A stretch of 64,000 nt of DNA from Dioscorea cayenensis subsp. rotundata (Eukaryota > Streptophyta > Magnoliopsida > Dioscoreales > Dioscoreaceae). The stretch is taken from NCBI RefSeq assembly GCF_009730915.1, contig NC_052481.1:21302461-21366460 (forward strand). The letters run 5' to 3'. The notes under the pieces are model-generated. The model was not told the DNA's origin and ran no database searches. It saw only the letters and a program-made list of their open reading frames with translations. Below are positions 47,327-59,652 of the stretch, one piece after another. Within the stretch, counting starts at the first letter, position 1; each line of letters starts with the position of its first letter. The position numbers and the translations under genes were made by a program.

Positions 47327-48343
47327 GGTTGGGAGCAGGTCCACCTCATTCAGGTGAGAATCAACTAGCAGAAGGTGTTTAAATCTTATGAATCAGCCCC
47401 TTAACGCTTGTTTATGTCTGTTAATTTAAATGTTAGTGATAAAGTCATGGCTCTTGTTCTCCTTTATACTGCTATGTTTTTGTATTGCTGATTCAGGCAA
47501 AGAACACTTTATTAATATGAAATCCATATGAAATCCATAAGATATGTAACCAATGTTGGGAACATGCCTATGAATAAATTCGGCAGAATATTCAGGCAGG
47601 AAAACCAGCCTATTCTTTGTTTTCAATTTATCTTCATTTATAGGGTTTGCACTATGATGTACTCTGGGTCTGTGATGTTTCTAATTAAATCTCTGATTAT
47701 AATTCTTTCAGAAAGTTCATTACCTGTTTATGACTTCAATGAGAGAAAGCTTCGTGAAATATGTGTAAATTTCCTTGCATCCGTACCGTGATAAATGAAA
47801 GCAAAGGACCTTCATCCTCTCTGTTCTTCTGTGTGGGGCTTGCATCTGAAAAGCAGCCCAACATACAATGATACCACTCTTTATGGGGTGTTAAAATTTT
47901 ACACTTTGGGTCCGCGATAGTCTTCACTATTCCAAAAAAATAATAAAAAAAGAATGTTAGAATGGTTGATTGCTACTTGGTAGACTTCCATTATTCATTG
48001 ATTGGGTGATAATTTAAGCTTAATAATATCTTGAAATTCTTCAATTCAGCAGAAAGGAAGGATGATATTTTGGTGTCTAATGGCTTTGCATCTCAGTAGT
48101 TGTACAATAATTGCTAGTGTCTTTATACATTACAGTGAAGCACACCAAAATTTGGTTATACTTAAAAGCTTTTCTATGACTCTGGCTCAGAAACATACAA
48201 TAAACAATACTGTTCATTCATGCTTTGAAAATTTCATTGGTTGCTTGCTACATATTTGTCTATTATCTACTTGCCTGTCTCTACAATTAGGCTTCGTCTT
48301 CTTCCTCCTGAGTGACTCTTTTTTCTTCTCATTTTTCAAAGCC
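47327..48343. other. Intergenic between MSBP and CLE genes
   Basis: The first 300 bases are probably 3' untranslated region of the MSBP gene. CAGGTGAGAATC at 47351 resembles a splice donor in it. The rest has no recognisable gene. A long open frame continuous with the CLE gene starts at 48062, but the part before 48344 is T-rich, has no conserved feature and is taken as leader. Confidence 0.5.
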
Positions 48344-48613
48344 ATGAAAGTTTATCACCTTAGCTTACCTTCTATGCCTTTCTTGTTAGTCATCTTCCTT
48401 CTTGTTGTTCAGCTTTGTAGCTCATGCCATGGCAGGAGAATTACCATTGAAGTGGAGAAGAGATTGAAAGGTGATAATTCTCCAACATCCACAGGGTTCT
48501 TCTACAACTACAAGATATCTCCATCTCAAAGCCATGTCCAAGATGATTCAAGCCCCATGTTTGGTATGTTTGAAAGACTTGTACCTCAGGGTCCTAATCC
48601 ACTCCATCACTAG
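48344..48613 (+). CDS. CLE family signalling peptide precursor
   Basis: Precursor of 89 residues without introns. Residues about 11-29 form a hydrophobic signal peptide (FLLVIFLLVVQLCSSCHG). The middle is variable, and the last 12 residues, RLVPQGPNPLHH (78-89), match the CLE consensus R-x-V-P-x-G-P-N/D-P-L-H-H/N with the hydroxylated prolines in place. CLE peptides are cut out, modified and sensed by CLV1/BAM-type LRR receptor kinases to control meristem and vascular development. The mature motif is closest to CLE14/CLV3-like forms, from memory; the exact orthologue is open. The ATG at 48344 (GCCATGAAAG) is chosen because the signal peptide starts there. Confidence 0.9.
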   Translation: MKVYHLSLPSMPFLLVIFLLVVQLCSSCHGRRITIEVEKRLKGDNSPTSTGFFYNYKISPSQSHVQDDSSPMFGMFERLVPQGPNPLHH

Positions 48614-49765
48614 TAAGGTATCTTCTTCTAACTCTTGAAAATTTGACTTTGAGTTCTAGCTTTAGAATTCAGATTGCTTTGGAACTTGTTCTGGTTTATA
48701 ACTTCATGATTTAGCAGACACTGTCCACTAGCAAACCTTCATTGTTTGGCACAAATAATTGGAGCTTTCCTTTCTGCTCTGGAATCAATCTATTAATGTA
48801 TAGTTTTTTGAATTTTTAAATGTTTAGCCTATTAAAGTTTGGTAAGCTTAGTCACTTGATTAGGAATTTTTAAATGTTTAACTTATTAAAGTTTGGAAAG
48901 TTTAGTCACTTGATTAGGTCTTTGTCGTATTGAATTATCAGACGGAGAAGGAAACAAAGAGCCATTGATGCTTTCACTGAAGACTTGTCAGTGAGAACAA
49001 CAAACAAACAAAATTTTATTTACCAGGACTCCATGCTTCTTTATAAGTCAGCTCTATGAGAAAATTTACATCTGAAGATGAACCAATTAATTATTCAATG
49101 ATTACTGATCAATTAATGGCATCCAAAGATTCCAAACCACCTCTAATCATATACCGACAAGTGTTTCGAAGTTTTAATCATTTGTTAATCATACATGAAC
49201 AATAGAATAATAGTTTCCATTTCTTAATTGCAGCACATGACTGCAAAATGCAGTAACATTTTGAAAATTTTTTTTCAATGTTTGGTTGCAGGTTGAGTTG
49301 AAGAAAGTAAAAGAAAAGATGAGAAAATAAGGAGAGATGTTTTTCTTGTGTTTGATTGCATGAAGAAAATGAAATGGATTAGAATATGAAAATAAAATGT
49401 AAAGATGAATAATTTTTCCTTGTTCTTTTCCATTCCTCATTTTCCTTTCTTTTCTTTTACCTATTTTTCAGCTTTGAAATCATTGTAATTTGAAGCTTTT
49501 ACGCACTGTATCTATGAAATGAAAGACCATTAATCATTATTATTATAGACATCTTTATCTGTGTAAAATTATGCCGACATTTGTTTGTAAGTCTATTTAA
49601 ATAATTTTTAATATTAATTAGGATTTTAAGTTTGCAATTGCTTTATATAGTATATAGTACATTGAGAAATTATTTCCTTTTGTGTAATGGTAAATGCTAG
49701 AAAAATATTTTATTCATTCTGATCCAATATTGAGTTAGATTTTAATTTTTAAATTAGTTATATAA
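48614..49765. other. Intergenic, no gene seen
   Basis: AT-rich sequence. A short imperfect direct repeat occurs at 48820-48860 and 48878-48918 (TTTTTAAATGTTTA..CTATTAAAGTTTGG..AGTTAGTCACTTGATTAGG-type text). No open frame worth reporting. Confidence 0.5.
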
Positions 49766-50029
49766 TATATATATATATATATATATTATATGTTTTATGG
49801 GTACCTATTTAACTAGACGTTGATGGCGATCATAAGATTATGATGGTTGCTATTTGTGGATGCAATGCGCAAATTTTACTGTTGATAATTGTATTGCTAT
49901 ATAGTTAGATACTGTTAAGTGCTGAGAATACTGGACAGTAATTATTACATACAAATTTGATAGTTACTATGTGACATATGTAGATTTTACATGCTCTAAA
50001 ATTGAAATCTAATTACATTTTTGAGGCTA

Positions 50030-50036
50030 GCCCTTC

Positions 50037-50081
<45 letters not shown>

Positions 50082-50330
50082 AAAATCATCTAAGTAAGTC
50101 CATAGATTTGAAATCTAAAAACATTTTAAATCGGTTGGATCATCATCTAACGGTTATTTGTTTATAATAAATACTGTATAATTTTTTTTACTATTTTATA
50201 ATAACTGTACAACACTGTAGAACGCGGTTTCCAATGTTTATAATGATAATAGCCGTCGAATTACTATCCGATGGCTATTGTGGACATCTTTAAATAATGA
50301 GATCTATATATATAAGAAAAATATTTTATG
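50030..50330. mobile_element. MITE-like element beside a (TA)n tract, related to 28842-29138
   Basis: A (TA)n tract at 50039-50070 is followed by CATCTAAGTAAGTCCATAG and TTTGAAATCT, a decayed form of the inverted end seen at 28870. The right side has a short TA stretch (50309-50318), so the far end is eroded. The interior contains TACAACACTGTAGAACG and ATAGCCGTCGAATTACTATCCG, non-coding. Confidence 0.55.
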
Positions 50331-51009
50331 ATTTAATATAGGGATTTGGTTGTGTATATGGTGGTATTTATTAATCATAAAATTATTTCGCATGGTTAGT
50401 AGTTTCTATGTCAAGTTTGATTTTAAAATATATTATAGTGGTAACAATAATATTTATAAATAATGTGTAGTGTTTGGGGATTATTAAATATATTGATAAT
50501 TTTCTAATTTTTTTATTTACGTACTTCAATTTTAAATTAAAAATTAAAGCTTCGTGACTTTGTCAACTACCCGACCCACATAGTGATGGACACAGTCTTT
50601 TCAAACAGTAATAGAAAGAGAAAAATATGATAAACATCATGCATTGTTTTAATAAAATTGCAAATCAGTTAATTATGAAATTAAAAGATTAATATTATCC
50701 ACTCATCTAATGCATTCTTACATAATATTAATGAAATTAATATAAAAATAGAGATAAATGTTTTTTATTTCAATAATAATGATTTTGCCCCAGCCACATA
50801 CAACGTTATCGAGCTACAATTTTAGTGTATTTCAAAATTTAATTAAATTTAATAAATGAAAAATATTTAAAAAAACTAAAAATCAAACTTCTACCAAAAT
50901 AAATAAATAAATAAATAATCATACATTAGTGGTATTGGTCTATTAAAAAAAAATGTGAAACATATAAATAATTTCAAGTTTAAGTGTCATTGGATATAAT
51001 GGTGATAAA

Positions 51010-51235
51010 TGATGAGTATGAATGCAAGTGGGGGCAGAAAATCCCCACTCCCCTCGCAAGGACCCATCTGACAGAGTGGAGATTTCTCAAAATAGTCCCC
51101 CATGAGACGGAAAATGGGGGAAATCTCTTCCCCTCCTAATGGGGCAAGGGAAGGGATTACTTTCCCGCTCCACTCCCCGGAGGAATCCTGCGGAATCCCG
51201 ACAAAGAGTCCCACCCTGCTGGGATTCTCCAATAA
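51010..51235. mobile_element. GC-rich unclassified repeat island
   Basis: A sharply GC-rich patch in AT-rich surroundings with G and C clusters (GGGGGAAATCTCTTCCCCTCC, TTCCCGCTCCACTCCCCGG). It reads as an open frame on both strands but matches no protein I know. Such 'ggggatccccg' islands are usually transposon-derived in plants; related short patches lie near 51905-51935 and 53404-53440. Confidence 0.35.
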
Positions 51236-51879
51236 CAAAATTAAATTATATATTTTTATTTTTATTTATTTAAAAATATTCAACCAAATATTTGGTTTTT
51301 TAAAATTTTTTTGGTATTTATTATTAATGTTTGAGTAAATTGTTGGTTTGGTGGCCAAACTTCGATCAAACCCATTTATTATTAATAATAAAGACAGGGG
51401 CCAAAATGCAAAAAGAAACCCTAAAAAGGCATCGATAGTGAGAAAAAAAAAGAAAAGAAGCGTGGTTTTGTTCCCTGTGTCCATTGGAAAAAGGAAGGTG
51501 AAGAAAGCATATATTCTTTTATTGAATCCTACTCAAATCGACAAATTTGTTTGGAGCAATCTTGGAGGGTAATTTCTCTAGTTTTTTTTCTTCTTGGTGT
51601 GATCATTCAAGAAAGGGAGTTTTCTAGAGTTATTATTTGTATTTTTCCATTATTGGTGGTGATCTCAAGTGTGCATCTGCTTGAGAGTTTTTTGTACTTG
51701 TTGATTTTGATAGTGGATTTGATTCGGAGTTTGGCCCGTGGTTTTTTCCCTCTGAATAAGAGGGGTTTTCCACGTAAATTTTGTGTCTGCTTGATTGATT
51801 TCATTTATTGTTCAGTTTAGTATCCGAAATTATTATATTTACATCAAGAAGCATTTGCTGTGCAAAACTCAACATAAAT

Positions 51880-53400
51880 ATGGATGTCTCCCTTATTCCA
51901 ATACAAGGATAGGGATCCCCATTGGAGCGTGAGTGAGGGAGAATTTCTCTCCCTTATTCTAGCATAGTTATGGATTTGTTTTTGTCGATCCAATAGACAA
52001 TAAGCATAAAAGTTCTGATCATATAATGTTTGAATTGATATTTTGGATGCGCTTGGGTTTGATCGAAGGTTAAGGTTAGATTGATTACTTTTTTTTTTTC
52101 TTGCAATGTTTATGTTTTATTATCATGTCCACAGGGGCAACGCTTGTCTGAAATTCCTATCCAATTGTACCTAATGAAGATGTTGCTTGGTAGTGAGCCT
52201 CAGCTTCTTGGTGAGGGAACTTCCATGGTCTACAAAGGCCAGCTGTTGAAAGAGTTTGTAATCAAATGATGCGACAGTCGTGTATATATATATATATATA
52301 TATAGTTTGCACGGTTGATTACATGCAATGGGTATGGTTTTTAATTGTTTATTAATAGGATTTGGAGTACTCTTCACTGTTAGGTGATAATCTAGCCAAA
52401 GTTGTTGGATATAATTATCTAAATAATCCTTTTACTTTTTCAAACTTATGCTTTTAGTCTTTCACTTTAAATTATAACATTTTAGTCCATTTACTATTTT
52501 TAAATGAGACATGTCAGTCCTCATTTTTTTGATGGTTTAGGGTTTAGGGGACTGACATGTTAAATTAAAATTGTAGAAGGACGAAAAGGTTACAATTCAA
52601 AATAAATGGATTAAAAGGATGAGTTTGAAAAAGTAAAGGCTTCTCTGAAGCTGAGAATGACAGTAAAAGCTTGTTGTTGTTGAGTTACAACTAGAGGGGA
52701 AATTAAACGGTTACTTGTGTAAAGGTGAGTTGCTCTTAATATAGCTTGTGTTTATGGTTTTTGGTCTATTTTGTTTACTAAATATAATAATTTATTGATA
52801 TGCACTTTCGAGAGCTTATCAATGGCGGCAAGTGAAAGACTTCTCCCTTATTCCGATGTAGTCATGGATTTATTTTCTTCGATCCAATAGACAATAAATA
52901 TGAAAATTCTGATCATATAATGTTTGAATTGAGATTTTGGATAAGTTTGGGTTTGATTGAAGGTTAGATTGATGTTTTTTTCTTGTTTTTTTTTATCTTG
53001 CGATGTTTATGATTATCTTGTTCTCAAGTGCTTGTTCTTGATTTCAATGTTGATCCATTAGACAATAGGCATGAAATTTGAAATTTTGATCATTTAATGT
53101 TTGAATTAAAATTTTGGAAGCGTTTGAGTTTGATCGAAGGTTAGATTGATGTGCTTTTCTTGTTTTTCTGCGATGTCTATGCTTAATTATCTTGTCCGCA
53201 AGTGCTTGTTCTTGATTTCAGTATTGGTCAATTAGACAATATGCAATGAGTATGGTTTTTAATTGTTTATTTAATAGGAGCCGGAGACTATTACTGTGTG
53301 TAAAGGTAAGACGCTCTTGACATAGCTTGTGTTTATGATTTTTGATCTATTTTGTTTACTAAATATAATAATTTATTGATATGCACTTCAGGTTTAGTAA
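51880..53400. repeat. Degenerate direct repeats, three copies of a 160-bp core
   Basis: The core (GATCCAATAGACAATA ... TGATCATATAATGTTTGAATT ... GGTTTGATCGAAGGTTAGATTGAT) recurs near 51995, 52880 and 53055. A second shared part (GATCTATTTTGTTTACTAAATATAATAATTTATTGATATGCAC, in two pieces) recurs near 52765 and 53342. The order suggests repeated duplication of an intron-like sequence. A (TA)n tract lies at 52284-52304. Confidence 0.6.
52134..52269 (+). pseudogene. Orphan exon-like fragment, unrecognised
   Basis: After a typical acceptor (TCATGTCCACAG) comes an open stretch of 44 codons, RLSEIPIQLYLMKMLLGSEP ... VYKGQLLKEFVIK, then a stop. The composition looks like real protein, with higher GC than its surroundings, yet no start or further exons fit. 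I do not recognise the family. It may be a captured gene fragment within the repeat block or the remnant of a lost gene. Confidence 0.35.
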
Positions 53401-54232
53401 ATATAAAAAACAGGGACAGAGATCCCATTCCCCGCTTTGTCTGTCAGTCCCTATGTTTAAGAAATATCAGTCATTACTCAAACAACTGTCTCTTTTTCAT
53501 CCAAGATGATATAACCTAAATCACTTCTAAAATAATAATAAAAATAAGATATTAACATCACATTATTATACTCAATATTTTTTTACTATTATTTTAAAAG
53601 TGATTTGTGCCACATCAACATCTTGAACGGAAAAAGAAATGCTTGAAAATAAAAAGACACAACAGACCAATTATAATAAGTGACTAAAGGGTCATATTGA
53701 TTATAATAGAGGGATTAAATATGGTATTAAACTTCTTTCACATATAAATACAAATATAAGTGAAAAAAAAAATATTAAACTTTTCTCACATATAAGTACA
53801 TGTAAAAGTGGAAAGTAATAAAATAAGATCCAACTTGTTTCCTTTCCTAAATAAGTTATAAGCACGTTTCTTTAGCGCATACATTTTTTTTAATCTATTA
53901 AATTAATAATTTCAATATATAAATATGTTTTTTTTATTGTGAAACGGTGTTCAAATCTAGGCCGTTCATCAGGTGGATGTTCAGACGGTGATGATCAGAA
54001 ATAAACAATGGGCCCTCTCCCATTATAGTAACGGGCAGAGAAGATGACCGTTCGATCTGGATCAAAGTGGGTGAGATGTCCGAATCTCAAAGCTTTGGAG
54101 ACCGTACACGTGGCCAGGAGTCCCTTGTCCATAACGGCGAAGAGAAACAACCCCTCTTCAACACTGAGAAACAGTGCATTCGAAGTTGAGAGAGAAAGAG
54201 AAGAGCTTGAGAGGAAGAACGAGAGCTCGAGA

Positions 54233-57200
54233 ATGTCGGGAGAGAAGCCACCAGAATGGCTTCCCGATGGCTGGATTATGGAGATTAGGAAGACGAGGAC
54301 CGGCTCCATGTACCGAGTAACCCCTTTGTGGATCCCTTTCAGTCCTCCTTTTACGGTTTCCTTTTGCTATCTTTGCTCAAACCGTGCATAATCTTGTTTG
54401 TAGATTGGAAAGTGGAATTCTTGTTGCTTTTTGATGCTATTTGTGATGATTTGTTGTTGATTCTGTATTTTGAGCTCTGGATGTAGTGATTTGATTGAGA
54501 TTTTTGGTGATAATAGACGTGGATGGCGATCGCTGGTGTTGAACCTATTTGCCTGTTGTTTATTTGTTACTTCAGTGATTTTAGGGAAAAGGAGAAATTT
54601 TTACAACTTTTGTTGTGATGAAATGGTTGCTAATGGTTGTTGTTTGAGAATTTGTTTTTCAAATTTTAGTTGAACTACTGCATTTTGAATGGTTGAAATT
54701 TTTTATAGTGTTAGAAATGTGGGGAATTAGTTTGTGAATATAGTTTTAGCTTTCAGTACATTGAATAAAAATGTATGTAGATTATGCTTGATTGAGTATC
54801 AGCATAGTTTTGCAATGGGAGGAAGAATGAATTTTGCTGTCAAGGACATAAAGGGGGAGCACAATTTGCTGTTGTGTTGAAAGAATTTCAGGATGCTAAA
54901 ATTTGCAAGTGTTGTGTGGTTTCATGCAGGATAATTGGGCCCATTCTCATAAATAGGTTGTTGATCCTGGAGTAATTCACATTCAGGAGTTGTTAGATTC
55001 TGATATTCTGATGATGGTTTTGCCACAAATAGCATACATTTCTTTAGTTATTTGACTTATATGTCGGACTTTGCTGCATTCCACATTTGCAATGATTGGA
55101 ATGGATATACGTAAGATTATTGGGGGTTGTGCTGGCACCTCATAATTTATGAATGCTTACCTCTATAATGGTTCATAAAATGAAATGCATGTCCATTTTG
55201 GAGGAGTATAAATCTAGTCTGTTCTTCAGCTTGTCTGTCATGCCCTTAAATGACTGATGGAATTGATCAGATGGAGACTCATAAACAATTTCCGTTAGAG
55301 TGGAATTAAAAATTTAAAAATTCTAGAAACTTTGTCAGAAGAAAATTGTGCCTTTTTATTCCCGCCACTCCCAGATGGTTGAGTCTTAACATAATTCTTT
55401 TGCAGCTAAAAATAAAGTATTATTTATTGCTTTTATTAGCAACATGATTCACAACTGAAACAAGATATAGCAATCAACCTTGCCTATGTTATGGTTGAAT
55501 ATTGATATTCCCTCCTTCTTGAGCAAAAGTACTAATTGTACAGTTGCAAAGCAGTGAAGACATTAGCTTTCCTTCCAGACATCTAACACCCCTAGCCTTC
55601 TACCTCTACATCATCCATTGGATTTTCTCTTGTTTTGATGTTTTTAGCAGCATGAATATTTCTCCATTTTCTTTCTTTAGAATGACAGAAAGAAAATGGG
55701 AATGACTACCCTTTGTTGTATGCATGTACTCAGTGCTATCACTACCCTATTCTTTGTCATATGCATATGTTCATTGCTATTACTACCCTACCCTTTGTCG
55801 TGTGCGTGTATTAATTGTTATTACCATCCTATTCTTTGTCGTATGCATGCACTCATTGCTATTGCCACCCTACCTTTTGTCATGCGTGAATGTACTAATT
55901 TCTATTGGCATCCTACTCTTTGTCGTATGCAGGTATTTGTAGTTGTTTGAGATCACTTTGGCATCTCCTGTATGCTATATAGATATATAATATAGCTAAT
56001 CATTTTGGTAACTGATGTGCATTTTGTTTTGGTTTTTCCTTTTTTTTCAGTGCTACTTTGATCCATCTACTGGTTCAAAATTCTATTCAGGGAAAGAGGC
56101 ACAGAGGCACCTTAAAGATGGAAAGCAGTGTAGTACCAAGTCTAGTCAAAAGAGAAGCCAAAATACAAATCTTGATAATGTTTGTTCTTTGGCTAATATT
56201 TATTTTCTATTCTTTCTTTCCATTTTCAGATCTTGTTCATTCTGTCTTTTTTTTTTTTTAACTTTCAACTGCTATTTGTGTATACATTAAAGAAAAGACC
56301 TGTATTTGTGTTCATTACTAGGTAATAGCACAATTTGAGCACTCTCCAGATGGGCTGCCGCGTGGATGGATTAAAGAGACAAAATTCAGGAAGAGTACTA
56401 AACAAAGAAGCGGAATGAGAAAAGACCCGGTATTGTTTTATTTTCACTGTTCATATTTCATTGAGAATCTATAGCTTTTCTTCAACATGTATGCTTTTAT
56501 ACATGTCCATCATGGGATAGTTTGTAATGCCTGGGATTCAATGTCAACATAAGCAATGTTCTCTTTGATTTGTGCTAAATAAATATTATGCTTTTATTCC
56601 ATTCCTAGTATATTTACAATTATGGTTGCTTTGTATTTCTTTTCATTTTAATTGTAAAATTTGGCTCAATATCCATGCATACATGTAATTCTACTCTGCA
56701 AATTGGCATATACAGCCCTCACACAAAACAAGATTTTTCATGGGAGAGGTTATTAGTTTGAACTTGAAGTTGAGACAGGAAATTTTTTTTTGCTTTATAT
56801 AGTTTATAGTTCTTCATCTATGCATTTGTTTTGTGACGAACTAATGCTTGTATATGTCTTGTCTTTCGATTGTTCATTAAGAAGTTTTATCACTTTAGTG
56901 GTCATTCATGATAAATTTGCGCAAGAATGTCTCCAGGACCAGTCAACTTTTACCAGTTGCAGGCCAGAAACGAATTCATGAGATTTCACATTGAAAAGAA
57001 ATGATGTAATTTTTGTTGAGAATGTGTACCATTCACATTACACATATTTATTGACTGTTGCCTTTGGAATTTCATTTTTCTCTTCAGTTGCTTCATTTGG
57101 TTTTACTACAATATCATCCTAATTTAGATACATTCTATTTGTAGCTAATCTGCACTTGCAGAAGTTGCTAAAAAAAATCTGCTTATATTTGCCTTGCTTG

Positions 57201-59008
57201 ATTTGCCTGCTACAGTATTACACTGAACCTGTGACTGGTTATGTATTCCGCTCACTGAAGGACTGTGTTCGCTATATTGATACTGGAAAAATTAGTAAAC
57301 ATGCATTTTTACCAAAGAACCTGCAGAAGAGCAACACATCTTCCTCAGACATGGAGTCCTCTGTAAGTTTGGAGGCCATTTACTTTATCTATTGTTCTTT
57401 GTGTTTCCTTCCACTGTTCCATCTTTCTTCCTCTTTTCTTTTTTATTTTAATGTTTTTCTTCAATCAGTCTATATTTTAAAGACATGCAACTATAACCAC
57501 CTATCTTTGCTAGATTAAAAGTTAAATGTTGAAATATTATTTGATCATTAAATTGTTTGAATCTGAAGGTGCGTTTAACAGAAGGATGCTTCAAAAGATA
57601 TCAAGTGTATCCTTCAGGATGAAAATATTCACCTCTGTTTTGCCTCTAAACTTTTATTTTTATAGCTTTATAACATGAGAGATTTATGTTGTTTGTTGCC
57701 ACTAGATTTAATTCCTGATGGTACTTTTTTCACATTGATTGTTTCAGCTAGGGAATTTTGATCTCAAGGAACTGCTCTAATGTGTTGCCTTTTCTCTGAA
57801 CAGCCACCAAACTCAGATGAAGAGATGGCTGAGGTGGTTGAGGAATTGCCTGAAGGGTCCAAATCTCCATCTCCACAAGATCGTTCAGCACAATGTAAAG
57901 TCCTTAAACCTTGTTACACTTCCAATCGGGAAAAAAATTAACCCAGTTGATAGAAACTGTAGCTTCGGTTGTTAATCTGAGACATTTAATTGTTCTGCTC
58001 ATAATACCAGTCCTGTGTGCATAATTGCAGGTCAAAATGCTTCTGATTCTGCCTTCACAACTCAATCAACTGTCGTACAAGAAATGAAGACAAGGACCGG
58101 AAGTGAAGAAGTGGTGCAGTCAGTTACCGGAGAGTGGTCAGAGTCTGTGAATCCTCCAAGTGATGAGCCCTTGATGCAATCACATGGTACACAACAAGAA
58201 CCATCAGTGAATGAGCAACTGGAACTTTTGAGCATCACTCCAAAGTCCACGGTGAAGTCATCCAAAAGATCCAGGAGGAAGTCGGAAGTAGAGCAGCTGT
58301 TAGAGACGCAAACTAACATTGAAGATCTGAACAAGTTTGGACGAGGAAACAGTCGGCTACCAGTGACAGAAAGCAAGAGTGTGAATATGGAATTAGAGCC
58401 ATCTGCCGAGAAGTCATCACTTCTTGAAGATACTCATTCTCTCTCTGTCAATCAAGAGTCGAGCAAAGGAGCTATGAAACACGGAAACAGTGGAGCAAAG
58501 GCTCACAAAACAATCACCGGTCCTCGTCGGACGTCAAAGCGGTTGGCTATACTTAATTCTGTGCAGAAACCCGACCTTCAAACTTCAGACATTCCTCAGC
58601 AGATCATTCATAGTTCGTCGAAGAAAGCAAAAGAAGTAGCACCTCAAACAGAACCTGTACTAGTAAAACCAGATGCTGAGACTGCTGAACAGCCAGCTGA
58701 CTTGGATAAAATACTTGCAACCCCCTTCAGAGGCCCTCTTGTAGACATAATGGCATGCCCATGCATTGAGTTTGCAGTCAGGACTCTAACTAATGATCTA
58801 CCGGAATTTGACGGCTCACTTGATGAATATGTTCAGAGCCAGCTCATGTCGCCACCGAGCTCTCATCCCAGGTTCTTCAGTTTCTACTGCTCCTGATGCT
58901 CAAGATGGTCTCATCCCCATTACTGCAGTTGTAACCAAAACTAAACAGGATGAGCAGCCTTGTTCTGCTGACAAGATGACAAAGAAGGTTGCCAGAAGAC
59001 CAGGTTAA
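54233..59008 (+). CDS. Double methyl-CpG-binding-domain (MBD) protein, probable frameshift
   Basis: Nuclear protein with two MBD-like domains. Exons: 54233-54316, 56051-56179, 56322-56429, 57216-57362, 57804-57894, 58031-59008. MBD 1 (residues about 8-70) reads PPEWLPDGWIMEIRKTRTG then CYFDPSTGSKFYSGKEAQRHL. MBD 2 (about 83-150) reads DGLPRGWIKETKFRK then YYTEPVTGYVFRSLKDCVRYI. The tail is Ser/Glu-rich with basic SSKRSRRK and GPRRTSKRLA stretches and a conserved-looking LATPFRGPLVDIMACPCIEFAVRTL segment. The literal frame stops at 58896 (474 residues). Dropping one C from CCC at about 58867 lets it run to 59008 (511 residues, ending KKVARRPG), and the codon use supports this. Plants have double- and triple-MBD proteins of this type (MBD13-like, from memory); methyl-DNA binding is not proven for them. 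An in-frame ATG at 54044 could add 63 residues but looks like leader. Confidence 0.85.
55700..55935 (+). repeat. 41-bp minisatellite in MBD intron 1
   Basis: Six imperfect copies of a unit with CTACCCTATTCTTTGTCGTA and TGCATGTACTCATTGCTATTAC (two pieces). TTTGTC landmarks fall at about 55712, 55753, 55794, 55835, 55875 and 55919, a period of 41 bases. Because 41 is not a multiple of three, it opens frames in two registers that are not genes. Confidence 0.85.
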
Positions 59009-59640
59009 ACAAGTAGTATATATATATATATATATATATACACTAGTCTAGTACTATTGAATTATGCATTTTGCTTATTAGAAAAAAAAAATCCTTAGTT
59101 CAGGTTTTTCATTTTGGTTTCAGTTTTTGCTTATCAAAAGAAAAACCAAAACCTAGTTGAGGTTTTGCATTAGTTAAGGTTTTTGGGCTCATCAAAAGAA
59201 CAGAGTAAGAAACTAAACCTAGTTGAGGTTTTTGGCAGATGTTGTAAAACATGCTTTACTTATCAATCAGAAATATGTACTCTGATCCATTTTGGGACTC
59301 TTCTGTGGGAAGTCATGTTGTAAAGCAAACTGATGTTGTAAAAACTAATTGAAATAATTTAATCTCAGTGCTCTCTTATTTTTCCAGAAAAATCAATGAT
59401 TTGATCTCAAATTTATTTACACAATCTTTCCGTTAATTATCATGCTTGCACTGTTAAATTAAATACCTGAGATTGTTATTATCATAAAAAGAAGAGATCA
59501 AATATTTATTTATTTTTTAAAAAGTATTTATATTTAATTTCAATAGATTTGGGAGGATAAGTCTGTAAACAAATTTGATTATAAAAATGGGAAGCAAATC
59601 TAAACTGATAATGATAACGCTCTAAATATAAAAAAAGCGG
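59009..59640. other. Intergenic, 3' flank of the MBD gene
   Basis: A (TA)n tract at 59016-59042 directly follows the MBD stop region. Then comes a small imperfect direct repeat (TAGTTGAGGTTTTGCATTAG, TTAAGGTTTTTGGGCTCATC, CTAGTTGAGGTTTTTGG) at 59095-59240. No gene is seen. Confidence 0.5.
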
Positions 59641-59652
59641 CACTTCATCACA

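Noticed and set aside
51102-51820. Several 70-90-codon frames between 51.1 and 51.8 kb
   Set aside because: They lie in a GC-rich repeat island or AT-rich DNA; no family resemblance and no consistent splice structure.
54044-54232. In-frame 63-codon N-terminal extension of the MBD protein
   Set aside because: The text is not domain-like and looks like leader sequence; the ATG at 54233 gives the usual short N-terminus. Not fully excluded.
55696-55950. Two overlapping frames with repeated Cys/His/Tyr text
   Set aside because: Translations of the 41-bp minisatellite in an intron.
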